Positions 8,498 to 18,832 of a stretch of DNA of 64,000 nucleotides are shown in pieces. Source of the DNA: Carpediemonas membranifera (Eukaryota; Fornicata). The position numbers were made by a program, and so were the translations under genes. The stretch covers positions 427,664 through 491,663 of the forward strand of contig JAHDYR010000024.1 in the NCBI GenBank assembly GCA_019828565.1, written 5' to 3'. How positions within the stretch are numbered: the first letter of the stretch is position 1; every line of letters begins with the position of its first letter. The notes beneath the pieces were generated by a model. That model saw only the letters and a program-made list of their open reading frames with translations. It was not told the DNA's origin and did not search any database.

Positions 8498-11400
8498 TCA
8501 CCGGAGGAACTCGCTAAAGTCGATGCTGGGCAGCAGCTTCTGCAGCTCGGCGGGGGTCAAGCCCTCGTGCACCAACACAGGCGCCTCCACGGAGAGCGCA
8601 GTCCCGTCGCCGTCCCTGAACGGGTTGTGCGTAGCCCCAGTCGAGAAAAGGACCTCGATGCGGAACCTGCTGGCGGCCGACTCGTAAACCTTGAAGACGA
8701 CGTGGGTGAAGAAGTCGAGCTCGACGATATCCGACCTGTCCAGCAGCATGCCCTCGACGCCGCTCATGAGCAGCAGGTTAAGGATGCCGTGGAGGTGGGA
8801 CTCCGACGTGAAGTACAGCCGCAGCGAGGGCACCGCCTCGAACATCATGTTGTCCGCCGTCCTGGCGAGCTTGTACATCAGAGGGCCCGTCGAGTACGTC
8901 GCGATACGGAGCCGCTCGTCTGCGGTCATGCCGTACTCGTGGGGGATGACGATGTTGGCGAGGTCGACGACGGCCTCATACATCGACTTGAGAGTGTCGA
9001 CGATGGGCGAGCCCAGCAGGAAGTCCTCGCGGCAGGAGTGCAGGGCGTCGAACTTGATCCCGTCGAAGATGTCCGGGATCTTGCTGGTGTCCCACACGCC
9101 CGTCTTGGGGTGCTTGAAATCGTCCCGGGCCTTCTTCCACCGCGACATCATCAGGTCGAGCGTCTCGTGCGGCCCTAGATTCGTCTCGGGCGAGTACTTG
9201 TCCAGCAGCGGCTCCAGCTCCCGGATGAGGTGCTCGATCTGGCTGTAGACCTCGATCAGGGCGGCCTCCGGGTTCGGGTTCTCCGTGAGGTAGTCCAGCA
9301 GCTCTGGGCTGAGGCGGGTAGAGAGGTCGTCGAATGCAGAGGCCATGTTCCGGTAGCTGTAGAGGTCTGGGGGCGTGAGCAGCACGTTCCGCAGATCCTC
9401 CTTTGCCTTGTCGAGCAGACCGGACAGCTTCTTCGGCTGCTCGATGAGTAGGCTGTTCTCCTGCACGAGGTCTGCAGGAATGGGGTCCGGCGAGAACAGT
9501 GCCTGGGAGAATGTGATCGCCGACCGGTGCACCCGCCGCTCGTTGTTGGTGTAGACCTTGGCGTTGGCCAGGAACTGCCGCTTCTTCACGGGGTCTGACG
9601 GCAACACGCTCTCCCGGAACACAGCCCCGAGCTTCTTCGCCTGGTGTCGGCCGGCACGGGTCAGGCTGCCGCCCCACTTGCAGATGAGGAGGGCGCCGGG
9701 GACGCCGTTAGTGGTGCGATCCTTCGCCTGGATTTTGAGCCCGTCAAACGTCGACTTGCAGCAGGACAACACCTGCCTCAGCCCGGCCTGCTCAGAGGCC
9801 CAGTCGGCCACAAGCCCGGCGTCTCTCACCCTAGCGTCATACACGGCGTCCTCGAGGATCTGGACGAAGCGGCCCATCCAGTCCTGCTCGTACTCGGCCT
9901 TGATGACGAGGTCCTTGCGGAGATCCCCCAGATGGCCCAGCAGCGGCGAGTACTGCACCCGCACCTTGACCTTCTGCTTGGGGGTCCGGTCGCCGTGCCG
10001 GAACACAGCGAGGATGCCCTTGAGCGTCTCTTCAGACCGGCTCCGGGATGAGTGGGCGAGTCGGTTGAACAGGTTCCTCAGCACGGGCAACTTGATGCAG
10101 TCTATGAGGGGTAGGGCCGTGTCGATGGGGAGGGCGTGGTCCTGACCGAGGGCCTGGAAGGGGTTGTGGGACGCCCCCGTCGACAGCTCAACCCGGACGG
10201 AATATTTGCCGTCGACGGTGCGGTAGAGCTTGAAGACGAGGTGGGAGAGGTAGCTCATGTCGCTGACAGGCCGGTAATTCAAGCTCAGCCCAGGGACGTG
10301 GGTGTAGAGGAAGAGTCGCGTCAGAGCAGTGATGTGAGTGGTGTCGGCGAAGTACATCGTCAGCCGGCCAGACCGGGTGTCGCCAGGCCCCTGGCGCCGC
10401 ATCTGCCGCTCCCACTCTCTGTGGGTCAGGCCGACGGGCACGACGCTGCTGGTCTCGAAGTTCCTGGGGACTGACTGGGGCATCTCCGGCGACGACAGGT
10501 CAAACGTGGCAGGGTCAAAGGCCGTGTCGACAGTGACGCTGAACCCCCGCAGGTCAGACATCATACTCTGGGGATCGCCCAGTCCGCCTGGTGTGCTAAG
10601 GACGCTGAACTCAGAGAGCGCGTCGATGTCGGGCTCGTTCTCCACGGGGTCGTTCTCCCGAATGGATGCGAGGTCGGCGATGTTCAGATTGCTCCCCTTG
10701 TGGTTGAGGGGCAGGCCCACTGACCGCAGCACAGGAGTCTGCCATCGCGTGTTGGCGGCCGTGATGAAGGGCGTGCCATGCATTGCCAGCTCCAGGTCCG
10801 TGATGATGGCGTTGAGCAGGTTCGACGAGATTCGGTTGGCCAGACTGCGCTTATCCTGCGGGGTGATGCCGTACTCAGCCCCGATGACAAGCTCGGCCAG
10901 GCCGTGGACGACGGGGTAGACCATCGACACCCCGGACACCAGCTGGCGGTTGTGTATCGCGTCGTACTTGGCGGCGTCGTAGATGTCCTTGATGACGGCC
11001 GTGTGCATGCAGGTCTCGTCCCTCAGACGGGTCAGCAGATGTGTCCAGCGCCACAGCACCACGCGGTGTGGCTCCCCGCCGCATGCGACGCCCTCAGGGT
11101 CGATCGCCTCGCCCAGGTCCGCTACTAGTCGTTCCATGAGTCGGGTGAGCTCCTTGAGCGCTCTAGTGGGGTTTCCAAGGGCTTTAAGGCCGGTCGGGAG
11201 CAGAGATGCGATCTCCTCGTCGGTGTAGTCGCTTTGCTGGAACCCGAAGACGCGGTTAGCCAGGAGTATGGATACGAGCTTCTTATCGATCTTCCTGCGC
11301 CGTAGCCTGACCTTGCCCGCCTTCCACTGCAGCATGCGGTCCTCCGTGACCAGCGCCTGGGCAGCTGGGGCAACCGCATCAGGGTAGGCTGACGCCAGTG

Positions 11401-13052
11401 TCTCATAGAACACCTCCGCGGTCCGGGACGTCCTAGCCTCGCTGCTGTGGAAGATCCGCATCTCCTTGAGGAAGTCCTCGCGCCGGTCAGCGGGCAACAC
11501 ACCCTCCGCAAAGGCCAGCGCCGCTTCCCTAGTCTGGCTGACACCCGCGTGACTCAGCCGGCCGCCCCATTTCAGGACTACGACGGCCTCTGTGTTCTTC
11601 CCACTGGGGCACGTGGCCTGGCACTCCTTGCGGTGGAAGGTCAGGGTCGCGTTCGTCAGTCGCTCGTCGTCCAGCGCCCGCACCAGCTGCATCGCCGACT
11701 CCCGCAGTTCAGCAGGAGCGTCTGAGTCACGCAGTTTTAGGAGAGTCTCATGGAACTCGAGGACCTTCTGTGGGGTCCTATCCCTACTGATGGTGGTGTG
11801 GGCCTTGACCCGACCAAAGACGCTGTTGACGATGGAGATGGGGAGGACGACCTTGATCTTCCCCTTGGGCCTCCTGTCGGCGTACCGGGCGACGCAGACG
11901 ACGGCCTCGAGCTGGCCCAGGTCCGCCTCGGTGGTACCAGGGGGCATATCCTCGCTGGTCCTGTTCTCGTGACGTGCGACCAGCCTGCTCTTGGCCTGGA
12001 TGACGAGCTGCCTCAGTACTCGGGCGGTGTGGTCGTAGTAGTGGTGGTCGCCCTTGACAAACGACCAGCCGTTCACGTCACACACAATGAAGCTCTTGTC
12101 GGGCTTGCGGAGGATGTCGAAGCCGCAGACGCGCTGGCCAAACGCCTGCCCGATCATCTTGGCCGCCCTCCGCTCCTCATGGGAGAGCACGCACACCTCG
12201 CGGACCTCCTTGCCGCGGTCATCCCGCTCCACGATCCCGTCGAGGGCCGGCGTTTTCCTCAGCTCGCCGTGCACGTAGTCGGGCAGCACGGTGTACGCCT
12301 TGAGGTCCTTGGCGTCCTTGACCTCGAGGAACTCCTCGTACAGATATGCCCCGTCCCTGCGGACGTCACACGGGCCCGGGAAGAACTCGGAGGACTTGCA
12401 GTCGACCTTGCGGAAGAGCCGGCGGACACCCGGGCCGCACGGCGACTCGGGGCCGAAGTAGATCCAAACGTTGTGGTCCTCGCCGTCGACTGGCTTCTCC
12501 ACGAACGGGGTCTGCAATGTCTGGAATCCCCTGAAGGAAAGTGTGCTCCCGTCAAAGACGACGTCCGCCTCGTCGATATCCATCCTGTCCCGGGACACCG
12601 CGAAGTGCCTGGCTACGGGGATCTTGGCGCCCTTTAGCCTGGAGTACACCTCCCTTCGATCCTGCAGTGCCTGCTGCAGGCGGAGGTCGTTGATGCAAAA
12701 GGGGTGAACGGTGTCCACGTAGCTGATGGCCTTCTTCAGGGGAAAGCCATCTGAGTAGAAGCTGATGAGGACGTCGACGACGGGCCAGTTCTCGATGGCT
12801 GTGTGAGTACGGGGGGGGGGACGAACGTTGGTGGAGGATGAGATCGTTAGGGAAGTAGACAACCTTGATGTCGCCATGGGAGGTGATACGCTTCACAATT
12901 TCCCGCATTGGTTTGCTCCTCGCCTTCTTCTCGAGCACGCAGATGCCTAAGAGCACCTGAGAGCTTGAGTCCCTGTGCGCCGAGAGTCCTTTGGAAAGCA
13001 GGTTGAAGTCCGGGAGCTGCTCAAGCGTCGTCGGTCGTAGATTCAGTGGCAT
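8498..13052 (-). CDS. diphosphoinositol pentakisphosphate kinase, Vip1/PPIP5K, with two phosphatase modules
   Basis: Makes and turns over inositol pyrophosphates in the cytosol. Spliced from exon 1 (12827-13052) and exon 2 (8498-12798), 1508 aa. The 28-nt intron joins ...DLILHQ to PIENWPVVDVLISF, restoring the family's N-terminal signature without gap. Domains: ATP-grasp kinase to about residue 345; a first histidine-acid-phosphatase-like module about 370-960 whose RHGDRTP motif is degenerate (RYADRRP, 380-386); then a second module with intact RHGDRTP (1009-1015) and SESHLHGIL near the C-terminus. Both modules repeat KWGG.L..AG, a Tyr/Ser-rich SxxARTSRTA or NNERRVHRSA segment, and STGA(S/T)HNPF. 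Known Vip1 proteins have a single phosphatase domain. The first module is predicted inactive because the catalytic His is Tyr. Confidence 0.9.
12799..12826 (-). other. 28-nt intron in Vip1/PPIP5K
   Basis: GTTCGT donor, a run of ten C, and CTCACACAG acceptor; phase 1. Excision joins two frames of one conserved family. Retention would shift the frame. Confidence 0.85.
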
Positions 13053-13153
13053 GCTTTCTGTTGCCTTCTGGGCTTGAGAAGTGCCTGGAGAAGTCGCAAA
13101 TGAATGAATCAAACTTTACAACAATATATGGGGCATCATCCTCCACCAGCCGC

Positions 13154-14545
13154 TCACTCGCACCACCAGTGCTTGAACCCCGGCAGCAGTGAGGCGATGG
13201 CCGGTGCCAGGCTCCACACGGCGTACGCCGCCTCGCTCTGGTCCCCGGCAACCCGCCCGAAGCACTCCATGGGCCGCTCATCACGGAAGAAGGCCCGCAT
13301 CTCGCTGTCGAAGAAGGGGTTGGCCTTGCAGTGCTGTCCAACGGTCCGCTTTGCTTCGTCAAGCTTGCCCTTGACGTACTGCGTAAGAATAATGGGCAAC
13401 CCCATCTGAAGATCAGGCTCCCCCGGCCGCTTAGTGAACTCCTCGTCGCTGATGTTGGCGAGCCTATTAGTGAGCACCTCCACCGCCAGCTGCCCCATGC
13501 CAACGTTCATGTGATCCAGAATATCGAGGGCGTTCACCTCCTGGAACAGCTCGCTGGCCTGCTGGGCACTGCCGTCAGGCTCCATGAGCGCCGTGTTCCC
13601 CAAGAACGACATCGCCCTCACCAGCGGCCGGGCGAAGGCATCGTCGTGTGTCCACATCAACCCCTTCCCCAGCCGCAGGGCCCTGTCGTAGCTGGGGCGG
13701 GCCCGAGCTAGGGCTCTCGAGAGATGGGCGATGCGGCGGCCGGTGGGGCACACCGCTTCTGCCATGTACATGTGGGCCTCGAGGCAGTCTGTGTCATGGG
13801 TGAACGCTGAGACCAGCCTGCCCCGGCACTTGTCGGGATCCGTCTTCGAGCACTGGAAGGCCTCGAGCACGAGCAGCTGGGCCTCGAGCATGCCGCGGCG
13901 GGCCTCCCTGCAGACCTTCAGCTCGTTGAGGACGAGGTTTTTCTCCTTATCGAGCAGCCTTAGGGCCACCGTGTCGAGCATGGGGATGGTGTAGGGCGGA
14001 GGAGGCAGGTCCTTCTTCTTGAACGGGTGGTTCCCAAGATAACGCACTGTCACAGGGCCCAGCTTGCGGGCGGACTCTATGCGTTGTATGACGTCTGGGT
14101 CTGCTTTGTACAGCCTCGCCTTGGTCGGGCCGTCCAGGTGGGGCAGAACGTCGCTGAAGATGCGGTCGACGAGGCTCTGGCAGTAGTCCCCGATGGAGAA
14201 GCTCACGTCCATGCTGTACAGCATGTGGAAGTCCTTCAGCGCCTGGTCGTGGCAGCCAGGAAGCATGGAGGCCGCCACCGCCCGACGAAAGCGGGTTTTC
14301 GAGTGCTGGCCGTCGATCGAAAGGGCCTTGTCCGCATGGAATATGCTGTCCTTGTATCTCTTGAGCTTTGTGTAGCACTGTGCGGTGTTGCTGTGGAGCA
14401 CCACGCGCAGCTCGGCGTCCTTCGTCTCCTTGGTCTCGTCGAGGGCCGCGAGGTACAGATCAACGGCATCGAGGAACTCTCCCTTGCGATAGTGCTCGTT
14501 GGCCTTTTCTTTCAACGTCTCCGCCGTACGGGGCTCGTTGCTCAT
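13154..14545 (-). CDS. TPR-repeat protein
   Basis: 463 aa from the ATG at 14545 (an upstream in-frame ATG at 14590 adds a hydrophobic, unlikely 15 residues). The N-terminus has three TPR-like helical pairs, beginning ETLKEKANEHYRKGEFLDAV and including LHSNTAQCYTKLKRYKDSIFHADKAL, like Hsp90 co-chaperones of the UNC45/TTC4 type. The rest is helical with no recognised domain. A carboxylate-clamp co-chaperone role is a guess from the TPR type only. Confidence 0.65.
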   Translation of the reverse strand: MSNEPRTAETLKEKANEHYRKGEFLDAVDLYLAALDETKETKDAELRVVLHSNTAQCYTKLKRYKDSIFHADKALSIDGQHSKTRFRRAVAASMLPGCHDQALKDFHMLYSMDVSFSIGDYCQSLVDRIFSDVLPHLDGPTKARLYKADPDVIQRIESARKLGPVTVRYLGNHPFKKKDLPPPPYTIPMLDTVALRLLDKEKNLVLNELKVCREARRGMLEAQLLVLEAFQCSKTDPDKCRGRLVSAFTHDTDCLEAHMYMAEAVCPTGRRIAHLSRALARARPSYDRALRLGKGLMWTHDDAFARPLVRAMSFLGNTALMEPDGSAQQASELFQEVNALDILDHMNVGMGQLAVEVLTNRLANISDEEFTKRPGEPDLQMGLPIILTQYVKGKLDEAKRTVGQHCKANPFFDSEMRAFFRDERPMECFGRVAGDQSEAAYAVWSLAPAIASLLPGFKHWWCE

Positions 14546-14771
14546 GTCGAAAGGCTGGACTATCCGAATTACGTATACATAACAGGCCATATACCGATCC
14601 AGGCCAGGGCGAGTGCCACCCCAATCTCAAGGCTGGGTGCAGGCTCAGGCTTTCCTGGCAAACTGGAAGGAATCATGGGTCAGCCCAATGAGCCTGCCAA
14701 TTCTGTCCAGATATTGCTGTCGTAACATGATAAATGGATTAAACTTCATGATAAAATCTGCGATTTATGCC

Positions 14772-15437
14772 TTAAGCCTCAGCAGAGGGCGAGTAGACGT
14801 GCTGCCAGAGGAGGCCGCCAATCTCCCGGCTGGTGAGCTCCACCTCGGTGGCGGGGCGCATCTTGGTAGTGTCGGTGATGGGCGTCGGCTTGATGTCGAA
14901 CATGGTGCCGAAGATGTTCTCGTCGAGGAAGTCGTACCAGGGGCAGGAGACGTCCGTGCTGGGCGGGTAGGGCAGACGGCCCTTGCGGGGCAGCGCGTTG
15001 AGCTTGGTGCAGTGGATTGAACCGAGCTTGCGGAGCTTGCCGTTGGCGTCGCGGGGGCGAGGGAGCTCGTAGTCGAGGTTGAGAGTGCGGAGGGCGTTGC
15101 CATGCTCGAAGTCGATCCAGGTGGGGCGGTGGCGCATCAGGTACCAGGAAACCGGCAGGATACGGCCCTTGCGCACAGGGTTGAGCAGGATCGGGGAGCA
15201 AATGACGCGGCCAGTCTCGGGGGTGTCGAACAGGTTCCCGAAGACGCACTCGTCAATCGTGTCGAGCCAGTCGCGCTCGATCGTGGCGTTGGGGTTGATC
15301 GGGGTCTTGCGGCCGCGGCGTGGCTCGCAGGTGAAGCACTCGGCGTTGTTGAGCTGGAAGTGAGCGTTCTCGTAGCAACGAGGGCACTGGAAGAAGTCTG
15401 GCGCGAAGCGCGTTGTGAGATCGGATTGATTCATCAT
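14772..15437 (-). CDS. unrecognised 221-aa protein with N-terminal Cys pairs
   Basis: The N-terminus holds two CxxC pairs (CPRC at 18-21 and CFTC at about 34-37) that could form a zinc ribbon. The remainder is rich in Arg, Pro and Trp with no family I know. Codon use is strongly biased to C-ending codons like the ribosomal and histone genes here, hinting at high expression. The start ATG at 15437 is followed directly by a second (MMNQS). Confidence 0.6.
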   Translation of the reverse strand: MMNQSDLTTRFAPDFFQCPRCYENAHFQLNNAECFTCEPRRGRKTPINPNATIERDWLDTIDECVFGNLFDTPETGRVICSPILLNPVRKGRILPVSWYLMRHRPTWIDFEHGNALRTLNLDYELPRPRDANGKLRKLGSIHCTKLNALPRKGRLPYPPSTDVSCPWYDFLDENIFGTMFDIKPTPITDTTKMRPATEVELTSREIGGLLWQHVYSPSAEA

Positions 15438-15736
15438 AGTGTAACGTTCTGTGAACAGCTTCGCAGAAAAGGTTCGCAGGAGAGGTTCGCAAGCCGAACA
15501 TTGCTGGAAAACTCAAACTTCAGAGAATGCTGGTGCAAAACAACGAAAATTCAATGGTGTACGCGCTAATCACGAGGGAATACAAGTCGCTGATTAGACG
15601 ATTGTTGTTCTAAACAGAGATCCCGCCATGTCGTGTTTAATTGTCAGATTAGACCACCATGATGGTCCAGGTCATGATAACGAGCACATATGCCACATAT
15701 GGGCCTCACATCACATGAATACAGTGTATACCGACT

Positions 15737-17461
15737 TTAATACGCGGAGCTACGGTGCTTGGGCTCGAACGTGTAACCCTCCGGCACCTTCCCCAGCACC
15801 ATCTCCGAAATCTTGACCCAGTCTGACGCCCTGTGGCTGCCCATGAGTGTCTCCAGGTCGTCCCGACCAATGTACTCCGGAGCCCTGAGGTTCATGGCCT
15901 GGGGTTGTGTCAGGATGCCGAGGGGGACGTAGCGGCAGGCAAAGGACAGCCACTCAAGGAGGTAGTGGCGCGTCTTCTCCACCCCAACGGAGTCCGAGCC
16001 CCAGTGGGCCAGACCGTGACTCACGAACTGCCGGATGAGGTCGAGTCTCTCACCTGAGCTGATGTCGATGGGGTGGTGCTCCTTGATCTCCCGGAACAGC
16101 CACGGCTTGTACAAGGCGCCCCTACCGAGCATGGTTCCGGTCACCTCGGGGTACGTCTCCCGGACATGGCAGTAGTCGGCGTAGGTCAGGATGTCGCCGC
16201 ACCCCCCAACGTCGATGCCCATAGGTGAACCTGCCTTGGCCGTATCCTGCACGAGGGTCCAGTCCGCAGCCTTGGTGTACCTCTGGAGGGCAGACCGGCC
16301 GTGCATCCAGACAGTGCGGACCCCGGTGGCGTCGAACAGGGGCAGGAGACCCAGGGCAGTGGCCTTGGGCTTGCGGGGGCCGTGGACGCGGACCTTGACT
16401 GAGACGGGGACGTCCACGGTGGCCGTGAGTGAGCATAGGGTGCGGGATATGTCGTACGTCGAGCCCATCAGGGCGGCACACATCCCCTTCTTCGTCCAAA
16501 GATCCAGCGGGCACGCCGCGTTCAGGTCAACGAACTTGGCGTCAGTGTGGGCCATGAGGACCTCTGCTGTGTGGGCGATCTCGTCAGGCCACCGTCCGGC
16601 GATCTGGAGTCCGAAGAAATTCTCGGTCGGGTGCTTCTGTGCGAATGACACGTCCTGCTTCTGACCGCTCATGACGGACTCCGCCAGTATCATCTCGCTG
16701 AACGTGATGTCCGCCCCCTGACCGACGCACACCGCCCGGAACGGCAAGTTGCCCACAGTGCACATGGGGGCAAGGGCAAGCTTGTCACTGATGTCCATGC
16801 GGGGTGTGTCGCGGCGGTTCTTGAAGGCCACGTGGGTCAGCTCGTGTGTGCTGCCGGGCAGGATGAGCTTCTCTGAGACAAAGTGCTCCGTGTCGAAGTC
16901 TACCATGTCCTTCTTGATCGATGCGAGCTCCTTCACGACGGGCTCGCACTTGTAGGGATAGCGCTTCTTGCGGACCTGGAATATAGTGTCAGAAGGCACG
17001 AATACAGGCCTGTTATCCGGGTCATATGGTCCAGCAAAGGGGTTCCCCTCGACCTTGAAGTGGGTGGACGAGAAGCGGCAGTTGACGCCGTACTCGCAGA
17101 AACCGTGGTCCTGGATGTTGGGGCACTCGATGCCGAGGTGTGCGAGGTCCTCTGGGGCGTTGGCCAGGTATCCCTCAGGGCCTTCGAGCTCGTGGATGGA
17201 GCGGCACTTGGGGTTGGTGCACTCACCGCGGTCCTGCTTGAACTTGCAGTACTGTGGCGGAGGCATGTAGCGCTTCCTGCCACGAGTAACGCCAGACTTC
17301 TTCCTCTTTCCCTTCCCATCGACGGGAACAGCAACGACCTGCTCCTCCGTGTCCCTTTTCTCCCCTGCAGGCTCATCCGCCTTCCGCTTGGTAGGTGCAA
17401 GGTATTCAGGCTTGATTGCAAGCTCGCCGGCCCGCGTGTCGTTCTCGTGCTCTTCCGCCAT
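15737..17461 (-). CDS. tRNA-dihydrouridine synthase, DUS3-like
   Basis: Reduces uridine in the tRNA variable loop (U47 in known DUS3 enzymes). 574 aa. A Lys-rich N-terminus precedes two CCCH zinc fingers (CKFKQDRGECTNPKCRSIH and CPNIQDHGFCEYGVNC..H, about 92-145). The FMN-binding TIM barrel follows: LALAPMCTVGNLPFR, the catalytic-Cys region NAACPLDLWTKKG, RVHGPRK, WMHGRSALQRYTK and TMLGRGALYKPWLF. The zinc-finger plus barrel order is specific to DUS3. The canonical NMGCPIDL is NAACPLDL here, with the catalytic Cys kept. Confidence 0.92.
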   Translation of the reverse strand: MAEEHENDTRAGELAIKPEYLAPTKRKADEPAGEKRDTEEQVVAVPVDGKGKRKKSGVTRGRKRYMPPPQYCKFKQDRGECTNPKCRSIHELEGPEGYLANAPEDLAHLGIECPNIQDHGFCEYGVNCRFSSTHFKVEGNPFAGPYDPDNRPVFVPSDTIFQVRKKRYPYKCEPVVKELASIKKDMVDFDTEHFVSEKLILPGSTHELTHVAFKNRRDTPRMDISDKLALAPMCTVGNLPFRAVCVGQGADITFSEMILAESVMSGQKQDVSFAQKHPTENFFGLQIAGRWPDEIAHTAEVLMAHTDAKFVDLNAACPLDLWTKKGMCAALMGSTYDISRTLCSLTATVDVPVSVKVRVHGPRKPKATALGLLPLFDATGVRTVWMHGRSALQRYTKAADWTLVQDTAKAGSPMGIDVGGCGDILTYADYCHVRETYPEVTGTMLGRGALYKPWLFREIKEHHPIDISSGERLDLIRQFVSHGLAHWGSDSVGVEKTRHYLLEWLSFACRYVPLGILTQPQAMNLRAPEYIGRDDLETLMGSHRASDWVKISEMVLGKVPEGYTFEPKHRSSAY

Positions 17462-17586
17462 TGCCTGCTCCGACTCGACAGACTTTGAATCATGGAACCC
17501 AGCCTGTATGTGTGTGTTCTGTATGCCTTGGATACATGGCCCAGCACTGTGGCGCTGCTCTATTTACACTATGCCCGGGCCCCGAC

Positions 17587-18523
17587 TCAGTCGCTATCTG
17601 ACCCCCCCTCGGACGGGTCCTGCCCGTCGCTAAACTGTTCAAGGTACTTCAGAAGCTTGGTCGCCCCGCCCTTGAGTGTAGACATCCAGCTCCTGAAGGC
17701 CGCGGCGACAACGAGGAGTGCGAGGGCCAGTGCGGCTAGTACCATGGGGAGTACGGTGCTCTCGACCTCAACCCCGCCCTGCAGGTACGCCCCGACACAC
17801 GTCATGGAGGCTACCACGACCACGCCCGATAAATGGGTGCTGAACGGCCTGTGAGTGGCGAGCATGGGAACTACGAGTCCCATAAAGGAAGCGATGAGAC
17901 ATAGACTGAAGAGGAAGCCGAAGACCATCTGTCTGGGCGTGTGGTACCCCCCCAGGTACGTCTCGGCGAGGACAAGCAGGGCCAGGCCGACTAGGGGGAG
18001 CATGAACACGGCGACCCAGGCGGCATGGAACAGCACACGGCGGGTGGTCTGCCATTTGTACGGCAGGTTGGCTGACCCTGGCACTGCCATGACGGCGAAC
18101 AGGGCGATCACGGTGGAGTAGAAGGCGACGTGGCCGGAGATGCTGTTGGGGTGGCTGGAACAGGCGTAGTCGCCGATGGCCTCCTTGCCAAATGTGACGA
18201 ACTGGTTGGTAAGGAGGGAGTATGCGTATACAAGGATGAACTGGGCATGGTATATGGGCAGGTGCTGCGTGAGGAAGAGGACAGGTACAAACAGAGAGAC
18301 GCCTCACGTAGACGGCGTTGCAGACGGGAATGCAGAAGCCCGTACAGATAATAACTACGATGCTGGCATAGTACAGAATGGGATTCATTGTCGATACGAT
18401 CCCAGGAAGTCCGTCCCGGCTGTGGCACTCTGTGAACCAGTCCCAGACGGTGTTGAACGCTGATGGAAGTTCCACAGATGCCCCTACGGCGCTTTCGTTG
18501 ACTATATCGTCAAATGCGTCCAT
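17587..18523 (-). CDS. FIT/FITM2-family ER membrane lipid phosphatase
   Basis: Fat-storage-inducing (FIT/Scs3) proteins are ER acyl-CoA/lipid phosphatases involved in lipid-droplet budding. Spliced from exon 1 (18308-18523) and exon 2 (17587-18264), 297 aa. The join (AVY to HLPIYHAQF) continues the open frame upstream to HPNSISGHVAFYST, the first catalytic-His motif, and the second is AETYLGGYHTPRQMVFG. Together these match the SGH and (Y)HT motifs of FIT. About six hydrophobic segments are visible and the C-terminus is acidic (SEGGSDSD). Without splicing the two halves fall in different frames. Stop codon TGA/TAG details were not needed for the call; the other candidate family is PAP2. Confidence 0.75.
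18265..18307 (-). other. 43-nt intron in the FIT-like gene
   Basis: GTGAGG donor, pyrimidine-rich interior and CTCACGCAG acceptor; phase 0. The longest intron found here, with the same acceptor as the 28-29 nt introns. Confidence 0.8.
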
Positions 18524-18832
18524 GTTGCGCGGAGTGACGCTTGGCTCGGGTCGATCGGGCAAACCTGCTCGGGTGTCAGCCCCACCGGGGGTAAACGGGG
18601 CCGTGTAGTACAGGGTCTAGGGGCGGGCTGGCCCTGGGGCATGGTTCGCATGGTCATTCTACAGTGGGGCTCAGTCCCTGACAGGAGAATGGACGATGGC
18701 CCACCCCTGAGGATGTAAACACTGAATAAACACTGCCTGCTGCCTGTTGGGGTCTCTCTGGGCAGTATTGCTGCTGCGGCTAACCTGCTCTCCAACAGCT
18801 CGAGGAGGAGAGAACTAGTCTAATACTCGTCG

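Noticed and set aside
11750-12637. 295-aa plus-strand ORF opposite Vip1
   Set aside because: Antisense shadow of the conserved kinase domain on -.
12811-12820. Frameshift in the C10/G10 homopolymer near the N-terminus of Vip1
   Set aside because: Deleting one C would also restore the frame, but it leaves extra residues (RSSPPRTHTA) not found in the family. The 28-nt intron gives a gapless match and fits the donor and acceptor seen in other genes.
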